Shown here: piece by piece, positions 56,778-64,000 of the stretch
Numbering within the stretch: the stretch's first letter is position 1
Layout of the letters: every line of letters begins with the position of its first letter
NCBI GenBank assembly: GCA_013339895.1
Contig: JABACO010000018.1
Location: 2,081,483-2,145,482 of the forward strand
Length of the DNA stretch: 64,000 bases
Reading direction: 5' to 3'
Source: Ephydatia muelleri
Taxonomy: Eukaryota > Porifera > Demospongiae > Spongillida > Spongillidae
Position numbers and translations under genes: made by a program
Notes under the pieces: generated by a model
What the model was told of the DNA's origin: nothing
Databases searched by the model: none
The model's input: the letters and a program-made list of their open reading frames with translations, nothing else

Positions 56778-58548
56778 TCACTGATGTATTGTGAGAAGGA
56801 TATCAGCTACCTCAGCCAGCCTGGTGGGGCCCTCATCCACTATCGCCATAGACACTTGCCTCAACCTATCATAGAAGAGGAATGCACTTCTGCAGGCACT
56901 GCACTCAAGGCAACCACCAGCCCTTGGTGTTTTGTTGGGCTTTCTTTGAGGGGCCAGGTCCAGTGAAAACACTGGTGAGTTGCTCTCACTTACAACAGTT
57001 CCCCTTGCTAGTGCACATAAGCTTAGTTGGTTACAAACTTGGTCCAAAAACACCTCCTGAATGGCTGGTATATCAAAGATGTCGGGTTGTGCGACCATCT
57101 CCTCCATTTCCTGGTATATCTTGAACAGCTGATCTCATGCTCCTGAGGTAGACAGCAGTGCTCTGCATGATCCTCTGGTATCTTGACACCCTCCTTTACA
57201 TGCACTGCATACCCATAACTGAGGAAGGTGTACACATCGGAGCAAAGGCCGTGCTGCTCATCACGCAGGATGTCGTCCACATCTGAGAGCGGAGCAAGCA
57301 CATCAATAATCTTGTCCACAACATCAAAGTTGTCGGTGTGGAAGTTGACCTTGATGTAGTCCACTCCTGCACGTGCCTCCTGCTTCTTACCTTCTCCGGT
57401 GATGTTTTTGGCAACAACGTACTTCCAATAGGTGGCTTCCCAGGCATAGCATCTTTGTATTTCTCAGAGTACATCTTGTACATGGTGGCAATGTCGTGCT
57501 TCAACACCAGGGACCTCATTGCAAATACATTCTCCAGCTGTCGTGCTTCAACACCAGGGACCTCATAGCAAATACATTCTCCAGCTCCTTCCACCTCAGA
57601 TTCCTATTTGGAGAACATTTGCGGACTTCTCATGCAAGACATCCAATGTTATCCTCACTGTATATAAATTCTACAGCATGGTGAATCATACCCATGTGCA
57701 CATGGGAGTGTGTCTGGTTAATCTCTTGACGTTTTACACCATGTGTTAGATACAGCTGGTCTACCCTGGCTTGAAAACTCAGACGCCTAGCATAGCTTTG
57801 CTGATTCTGAGCAATGATGCTAGGTATTCAGTTGGCACATTAGATAGTGGGACAAGAAGCTTCCTCGCATCGAGAGACGTGTACCGCCTTTCATGCTGTA
57901 GCATATCCCTGATAGTATTGGGTATGATGCTGAGCATGCCTATGACTATTGGTGTGGCAACAAAGGGAACGTGGTCTTCCTCATCAATCTCATCAGTGGC
58001 CTGCCCAGCAATCAACTGCCTTGTCATGGACTTAATGCTGCATACTATCTTCAAGTTGTTGCCACATTTAGCTGCAGATTAGGAAGTAACAAATGGGCCC
58101 AGGCCTTCATACCTCTTAGAAAGATGCTCTCTATCCTTTGCACAGCAGCAGTGTCGATGTCAGTTTAGCTCGTGTGTAGCACCTGACATCTGGCATCGAT
58201 GTGTGGGAGCCTTTGCACGCTACTTTCGTGTTCCTTACAGCCCATCAGCTCCAGTACATCAAGAATGTGCGCTTGCAACGATGAAACTCGCCTGCCATCT
58301 TCCTTTGCAGGGGCTTCTACAGCAACAATGCTGTCTTTATGAACTCTAGCTGCACGTTCAGGATTAACGCGTTGTGGACTAGGTTGAGTACTGACAGACT
58401 GAGAAGGCTCCGATTCACTTTCTTTCCTTGGTCGACCACGTGTACGGGGTTGACACATGCAACATTTCACGCAGTTAGTGCCAGCCTCACACAGGTCACA
58501 TACTGGCTTCTTATGTTTCGAATAACCTGGAAGGGATGTAGTAGACAT
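56778..58548 (-). pseudogene. Unrecognised multi-part coding region with frame breaks
   Basis: The minus strand from ATG 58548 encodes a cysteine cluster (PVCDLCEAGTNCVKCCMCQP) followed by a basic TRGRPRKE, a Ser/Pro-rich linker and HILDVLELMGCKEHESSVQR. After a TAA and a frame change come TAAVQRIESIFLRGMKAW, then VPFVATPIVIGMLSIIPNTI and HERRYTSLDARKLLVPLSN. Further on are WKELENVFAMRSLVLKHDIA, MYSEKYKDAMPGKPPIG, VDYIKVNFHTDNFDVVDKII and YTFLSYGYAVHVKEGVKI, and finally EEMVAQPDIFDIPAIQEVFL then CSACRSAFLFYDRLRQVSMA before a stop at 56778. These read as one protein of perhaps 550-600 residues, either a transposon-type gene or an old host gene. I do not recognise the family. A ~46-bp tandem duplication lies inside it (57495-57588). 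Confidence 0.4.
57495..57588. repeat. 46-bp tandem duplication inside the unknown coding region
   Basis: tcgtgcttcaacaccaggga ... aatacattctccagct occurs twice in direct succession with one to two differences. 46 bp is not a multiple of three, so it shifts the reading frame. Confidence 0.9.
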
Positions 58549-59104
58549 GTTCGGAAGTGCCTGTTTCCAGAGCAAATTGAAATACAGCATCTGCGAAAGT
58601 CCGGACACGAGGCTAGACCGCTGCAAGTGAGTTTTGTACAAGAATTAAGCTGACTGACAACATAGTATCCATTGTCGCTTCTTAGTCATACCAAATGACA
58701 GCTTAAAGCGTATCCAGAGCAGCTCTTACATGCCTAGGAAAAAAGTGCCCTCCGCAACGCTTCCTGACCGAGGAATATAAGCGTACAGGTTAGTGCCCAC
58801 GATATATATGTAGAGCAGACAATAATGCCAAGCGATAGTTGAATTATCTAAAAACATATATTTTCAGACAAGTGGCATTTTCAGACTGATTTTGGTTCAA
58901 CAAAAAAAAGTATTCAATTTTCATGGACCCGGTGTTAAAAAAAAAGATACAGTGCTTATTGTTATTATATATTTAATACTGCTTCTGTACATCTTACCAG
59001 AATGCTCTTCTGATCAGGTAACCTGTTGAGAGTTTTGCAGAAGAGAATACTAGTCTCGTGGAGCAACTCTGTCTGAAGGTAAAGTATATTTAGGCCGGAA
59101 ATCG
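58549..59104. other. No gene recognised
   Basis: AT-rich; contains two short A runs (58898-58907, 58937-58946). May include the promoter of the preceding minus-strand region. Confidence 0.35.
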
Positions 59105-59461
59105 TCATATTATTTTTACCTTATATCCACTTTTTTCAATGCTGAAAGAAGATCGTAGGGCTTCATCCATCAAATCTGTTTGACAGTGTACTTCCTGTTG
59201 TAATGCAGTTATAGCAGCTGCATTAGCATTTACTCCAGCTAAAATTTTGTCTAAAATTCCTTGCAGTTGATGAGGAGTGGCTGGCGTTCTTGATGGTGGG
59301 TTTGAACGTGGTAATATTGTTGCATTGCTTCCTCTCTGAGTAGGCGGAGCCTCATTTGAGGGGGTTCCACGATGCGGGGTTACATTTCCATGTCCATATG
59401 GATGGTATCGATCAGAATTGCGATGTGTCATTATGACACCCAGCAAAAAGTTCTTGAGCAA
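59105..59461 (-). other. Unidentified minus-strand open frame
   Basis: A 118-codon frame with HRNSDRYHPYGHGNVTPHRG, a P/S/T-rich middle and a helical end (QLQGILDKILAGVNANAAAI). Composition is protein-like rather than repeat-driven. It may be part of a transposon-encoded protein; not recognised. Confidence 0.25.
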
Positions 59462-59540
59462 GATCTTAGGTTTATCTTACCCAAGATCATAGGTAGTACA
59501 ATGGCCATGCTCTTGGCCAAGATTAATAGTAAGATCTTAT
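59448..59540. repeat. caagatcttg-type palindromic block, copy 2
   Basis: Contains ttgagcaagatcttaggttt, cttacccaagatcatag and ctcttggccaagatt, related to 45587-45635. Confidence 0.55.
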
Positions 59541-59589
59541 GCACGATTATGGCCGCCCATTTTCTTTACTTTAAATGAGCTTGGCTAAG

Positions 59590-59700
59590 ATCTTGGGGAC
59601 CTTGACCATGATTCTTGGGGACCTTGGCCATGATTCTTGGGGACCTTGGCCATGATTCTTGGGGACCTTGGCCATGATTCTTGGGGACCTTGGCCTTTAT
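59590..59700. repeat. 22-bp tandem repeat
   Basis: Five copies of gaccttggccatgattcttg plus gg (first copy reads gaccttgacc). Confidence 0.95.
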
Positions 59701-60030
59701 CCTACAGGGGATACATACATGTATGCCACTTTATCACTCATGCACTTGACAATAGTACATTTTGCTGTTGTTTTGCCTCTTTTTATAACTGCCTGCTGAA
59801 TGGTTTGTAAAATAAATATCCATAGAGAATCTTCAGAAAATCTGCCTTGGGCATCACCAGCTCCTGACATCAACATGCCAGCTGTAGATCAGGGTATCCA
59901 GTGTGAATAATGTTTACAGTGTCACTACACATTTTACCATTACTCAATCTTATACAGCTGGATTACATACATGTAGGGTGTGGTGAAGTGTTTTATACAG
60001 TAGCCGGGATAGGCTGCACACTACTTGAAT
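59701..60030. other. No gene recognised
   Basis: Unique sequence between the 22-bp repeat and the foldback element. Confidence 0.4.
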
Positions 60031-60590
60031 TTGCACCCCGCACTAGTTGAGGTTTGCACAGCGCACTGTTCGAGATTTGCACTCAGCACTAATATATGCA
60101 AACTATGGGATGTCGAATTGTTTGGTTACATCACTTCATGGAACACTATCGTTTTTAAAATAAAGCGCAGTACATGCCATTAACAAACAGTTTGAAGTAC
60201 GTATGCTGCACCGAAACGATGCAGAGGTTGAGAGTAAGCAAAAAACATGGGTGTCTTGAAAACTTGTAGTATGTACGATTTGTCCTTACAGGACTAATCG
60301 TGCGGTATTGGAGGCAACGAACGACCTCTGGATCATTTCAGTGCAGCATGAACTGTTTTTTTAACGTGTACTGCGCTTTAATACAATGTGGTATAATGTA
60401 TTGTATTGTGGTATAATGTATTGTATTGTGGTATAATGTATTGTATTGTGGTATAATGTATTGTATTGTGGTATAATGTAGTGTTCCATGAAGTGACGTA
60501 ATCAAACAATTTGAGTTTGCATATATCAGTGCACTGCTGGGTGCTAGTGCGCGGCGCAACTGTCTTAGTGCGCGACTTAACGGGCCATCA
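60031..60590. mobile_element. Foldback element with ~120-bp arms and a microsatellite core, family IR-D
   Basis: The left arm, with gcaaactatgggatgtcgaa, tttggttacatcacttcatg and gaacac (about 60040-60150), is answered by gtgttccatgaagtgacgta, atcaaacaatttgagtttgc and the gcgc-rich end (60480-60590). Inner caagcgcagtac-type segments near 60165 and 60365 also pair (aaataaagcgcagtacatg / cgtgtactgcgcttt). A ~20-bp repeat (ttgtattgtggtataatgta) fills 60385-60480. Confidence 0.75.
60385..60480. repeat. 20-bp tandem repeat in the foldback core
   Basis: Five copies of gtggtataatgtattgtatt. Confidence 0.95.
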
Positions 60591-60887
60591 TATGGTGTTC
60601 TACTCCTGAGCAAAAGAAAAGGTAACGAAAAAGCTGTTCTAGTTTAATCAGTTGCAATTGCAAGACATTGAAGACACGTTTGCAGAGGTGTCTAGATCTG
60701 CCGGGCTAAAGAATCCCGAAGATCTGGGCGAAAGCTGACAAACATGAAACGCGCACATTGGCCCCACAGTACGTAGATGCCTGGTACATGTAAATGCACG
60801 TATAAAAATATATGGCTTGCGTTTGCACTAATTATTACCAGCTGCAGGTCTCAACTGACGGGCTAATAATGTATATTCTAACCTTTT
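60591..60887. other. No gene recognised
   Basis: Short unique stretch between the foldback element and a possible minus-strand exon. Confidence 0.35.
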
Positions 60888-60991
60888 TCAAGAGCAGCGT
60901 CATCTCCTGCTGACAATGACTCTAGCATTCTTACAGATAGCGTTCGCTTTCGGGTTGAAACTGGTACCGGTTTCTTGCCTTTAGATGCCAT
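60888..60991 (-). CDS. Possible first exon of a minus-strand gene
   Basis: ATG at 60991 opens MASKGKKPVPVSTRKRTLSV then RMLESLSAGDDAALEKG, closing at a donor-like GAAAAAG|GTTAGA. It faces the plus-strand transposase exon 76 bp away. It could be the second gene of the same CACTA-like element or a host gene. Nothing further was assembled. Confidence 0.3.
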
Positions 60992-61297
60992 ATTCTTTTG
61001 CGCACAACGAAAAACCTTGAGCACGTGGAGATTGGAATTTAATTTGACGTCATTAATTGTTTCTTGAAATGGCTGAATCTCAAACAAGCAAATGTTACCG
61101 AAAGTATCTGAAGGATCCGACTATCCCCACACCAAAATCAAGCACTACTCTGCGGGAGAGACTTCAGTTGGATTCTTTGCTATCGCAAACCAGTATGTTA
61201 TGTTAATTTGGTACATGTACACGTAATGGGCTATATATCCCATTGTTCCCAGCTGATTGTTCCAGACGACAATATATAATGGTATCGAAAGTAGGAG

Positions 61298-61315
61298 GGG
61301 GGGGGGGGGGGGGGG
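61298..61315. repeat. Poly-G tract
   Basis: About 18 G in a row, inside an intron-like gap of the CACTA-type transposase. Confidence 0.95.
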
Positions 61316-61754
61316 ACGTAGTATTGGGACAGGCGTTCTGGAATGGGGAATATAGAAGGTGTCCGGAGGGTGGAACAATATAGAAGCTCTGTCACAGGGG
61401 GAGTGGAGATATAATGTAGCGTGTCTAAGACCAGGGAGTAGTTTTATATATGTCCTTGGGATGCATGTGTACATTTTAATAATGGAATGGCCCAATGCGT
61501 ATAATATTACAGAGTCAGTCAGGAAAAGAAAATGCTACATTCGTGAACCTAATATTTCCGTTCCAAAAAGAACTATTCATAGGTGGTAAACTGTAGGTAA
61601 GAGCAACTATTGAGATATTTAACAGGTGATGGTGACATTTTTTTAATCAATGCAAATAGTTATTGAGCAAGACAAAGCTGGCACAACAAATGATCATGCT
61701 GTACTTAAGGGTGATAGAAGAGACATGGTTCAGCTGAGTTGCTCTGAGGGTACT

Positions 61755-62225
61755 GATGATAGACGATGATGATAATGGTGGAGTTGGTTGCTATAATGGT
61801 GAAGGTGGTAGTGGTGATGATGATGATGGTAGTGGTGATGATGATGATGGTAGTGGTGATAAGTGTGGTGGTATTAGTTGTGATATGTATGATGGAGGTA
61901 ATGATCATGGTGATGGTGATAATAATGATAATGATAGTGATAATGATGATGAGGTGATAATGGTTCTGATGATGATGATGGTGAATGTTTTGATGGTTGT
62001 GGTAGTGTTGATATTGAATATAATGATGATCACAGTGATAATGGTGATAGAGATGGTCATATTGGTTATGGTGATGATGTTCATGATGATGGTGATCATG
62101 GTGATGATCATGGCGACAGTGATGATCATGGTGATGATCATGGCGACGGTGGTGATCATGGAGATGATCATAGCGACAGTGATGATCATGGTGATGATCA
62201 TGACGACGGTGATGATCATGCCACT
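61755..62225. repeat. GAT-rich (Asp-coding) simple repeat within the CACTA-type region
   Basis: Imperfect (gat)n/(ggt gat)n sequence. In the frame from 61756 its first part reads as acidic DDDD/GSGDDDD runs, then the frame changes to Met/Val/Ile. Near 62095-62222 it forms a ~24-30 bp higher-order unit (gatgatcatggcgacagt). Confidence 0.9.
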
Positions 62226-64000
62226 AAGGGTGTTGGAATGTTGCAGCAAGTTTCCACAGTACAGAAAAACAAGCTTCCCACATCACCGCTTTATCTTGGA
62301 GCTCCAATTAGTATGAAAGCAAGCTGGTTTGCATGCAATTATTTTGCTAGAACAAATAACTTAAGTGATGGAGCTACTAAGCAACTATTGGATCTGATTG
62401 CCATTCACTGCATAGATAAAAACAATTGTGCCAAGTCTGCATATGTTTTGAGAAAGAGACTGGAAATCGATGTGCAGTCTGAAATCAAGAAGTTTTGTTC
62501 ACAATGCTTTAAAGAAATCAAGGACACCAACAACTGTATTTGCTCACAGAAAAAGTATACTATTTGCTATCTTATCTTTCTACCATTTGATAAGCATATG
62601 GTCAACATTTTTGAAGGTATTAACTGAATATGTAAGTAGCATATATAATGTATTTTGTTCCTATTTCCACACAGAAAAATGAAATGTAATATGCCAGTAT
62701 TTTAATAGATCAACGGTTGAAGGCACCATCCAGGATATACATGATGCAAGTATTTATTCTTATTTAAAGAGACAAGGGGAATTCTTCCTAGTTCCAGAGC
62801 ATACGGGATTAATAATGTGTTGTGATGGCATCCAGTTTATGAATCATCAGGTATGCACCAAATCATTACATTTGTCTTCATGCAGTTACTGCTGTCATTT
62901 TCTGACCTATAAAGGTGAATCCCTGTGGCCAGTCCTTATGTACTCCACTTCTCTCCCACCGGAGATTAGAATGGATGCAGATAATATGATGGTATGTGCT
63001 TTATGACTAGGTCCCTGCAAACCACCAATGGAATTACTGCTTCCGCCAGTGTTATCTAGAATTAATGAGATGAAAGATAAGGGGTAGGAGTTTATCACAT
63101 TTCAAGGAAATAAAGTTAAGCTACTAGCAGGTGTTTTTGACTTACCAGCAAAAGCAATGGCATTAAATGTGGTCCAGTTTAATGGTTACTATGGTTGCCC
63201 ATACTGTATTGATAGGGGTTTTCATAAATATATACTACCCCGATGAACCACATCAACTTCGAAAGCAGAGATACATTGATCAGTGGGCAGAGCATACTGA
63301 GCTTGCTGGTAGGCCAGTATATGGCATCAAAGGCTTTTCACATTTAAAGGAACACCTCACAATTGATTGCATTCCACTTGAGTATATGCATTTCATTTTA
63401 GAAGGAATCACTAAAGCTTTTCTAGACTGTTGGTTAAATCCAAAGAACAAACAATTCAATTTTTATATTGGTGATCATGAAGGCAATATTTGCTAAGGAT
63501 AAAAACCCCTCATGAATTTCGGCATTCTCCAAGACCTATTTCTAAGAGGTTTTACTGGAAAGCTTCTGAGTATAGAGCATGGCTCCTTTACTACTCTTTG
63601 CCAGTTACTGATAAAATTTTTACCATCAGAGTATGTCCATCATTTTGCTTTATTTGTAACATCTGTTCACATGCTACGCGGAACCAATATTACAGCAGCA
63701 GATATATCTATTGCAGAGGAAATGTTGTTAGAATTCTACAATTGTGTTCCAGACCTCTACCCTGAAACAATGTTGTCAGCTAATCTGCATAGCATTATTC
63801 ATGTATGCAGATATGTCAGAAAATTAGGCCCACTGTGGGCCTATTCTACCTTTGGATTTGAAAACATGGATGGTCATATAATCAACTATCGACATGGCGC
63901 TAGAAACTTTTTACCAGGTATTTTGCGATCCATTGCCTTGAAATATTATACTCCTGCTTATATATGAGAACTATCTCTCTCTGAAAACAGCAGAACTATG

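Larger units (their letters stand above)
61068..63967 (+). pseudogene. CACTA/EnSpm-type transposase (tnp2-like), with breaks
   Basis: First exon 61068-61192 (MAESQTSKCYRKYLKDPTIP, then TLRERLQLDSLLSQ) ends at CCA|GTATGT; a second basic piece near 61509-61587 has KRKCYIREPNISVPKRTIHR. After an Asp-rich repeat, 62238-62627 has SPLYLGAPISMKASWFACNY and a helical stretch ending in a C-x2-C ... C-x-C cluster (FCSQCFKEI ... CICSQ). Then IMCCDGIQFMNH (D-G motif) and LWPVLMYSTSLPPEIR, then LLAGVFDLPAKAMALNVVQF plus NGYYGCPYC, and in other frames GFSHLKEHLTIDCIPLEYMH, HEFRHSPRPISKRFYWKASE, LLYYSLPV and LGPLWAYSTFGFENMDGHII. The D-G-x-x-F/x, F-D-L-P-A-K-A-x-x-L-N-x-x-Q-F-N-G-x-x-G-C-x-x-C and D-x-x-H-x-x-x-x-G patterns mark the tnp2/DUF4218-type DDE family. 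At least two frameshifts and several stops occur around 63080-63620. Confidence 0.7.

Noticed and set aside
61705-62249. Frames rich in T/I or M/V/D
   Set aside because: Generated by the GAT-rich simple repeat.

Overview
The window is nuclear DNA of an animal. Its genes have short GT-AG introns and sit closely packed among degenerate transposons, minisatellites and microsatellites. The conserved genes have metazoan homologues (SF3B3, PDCD6, neuroguidin, GMP reductase, mL38, STMP1, a sosondowah-type ankyrin protein, a DNase I-like nuclease, a sacsin-like C-terminus). Compact head-to-head gene pairs, a RAG1-N-like RING protein and the transposon mix would suit a sponge or another early-branching animal; the phylum is inference. 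All exon models were made by eye from splice signals, reading frame and remembered family conservation. No database search was run.

Layout. 1-540 is a C-rich minisatellite and 1143-1430 a dispersed repeat. 2803-8760 (-) holds the first eight exons of SF3B3; its 3.3-kb intron 3 contains two large minisatellites. 8929-9260 is a small inverted-repeat element. 9585-11098 (-) is a two-exon SLOG-like gene. 11710-15180 is a transposon graveyard (Ty3/gypsy, hAT, P-element/THAP9-like). 15483-16686 (-) is a sacsin-like C-terminus with a HEPN domain. 18441-19737 (+) is PDCD6/ALG-2, convergent with neuroguidin 19901-23763 (-). 24600-25420 is a second hAT remnant. 26580-30173 (-) is GMP reductase, 30240-30574 (+) an unknown 67-aa gene, 30656-31996 (-) mitochondrial ribosomal mL38, 32108-33950 (+) STMP1-like, 34332-38161 (-) a SOWAH-like ankyrin protein. 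39110-39650 carries two non-LTR reverse-transcriptase tail fragments, and 40793-42812 (-) is a secreted DNase I-like nuclease.

From about 43.2 kb onward the window is almost entirely mobile or broken: a duplicated DNase exon fragment, inverted-repeat elements, a gypsy integrase tail, a PIF/Harbinger element with an antisense second ORF (46104-48024), a RAG1 N-terminus/RING-like gene (48500-49657), a BEL/Pao retroelement with most of its RT/RNase H deleted (50208-54943) abutting a ZNF862-like hAT pseudogene (54950-56520), an unrecognised broken multi-part gene (56778-58548), a foldback element near 60.0-60.6 kb, and a CACTA/tnp2-like transposase (61068-63967).

Three themes stand out. (1) Three housekeeping-type pairs are divergent with only 66-111 bp between start codons (GMPR/67-aa gene, mL38/STMP1-like, NGDN/RBIS-like exon), implying shared promoters. 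(2) Introns are the main sites of minisatellite growth; at two genes (GMPR exon 8 and SLOG-like exon 2) the repeat unit looks copied from the 3' splice site and adjoining exon, so it contains decoy acceptors. (3) Two introns appear to be GC-AG (SF3B3 intron 1, PDCD6 intron 5).
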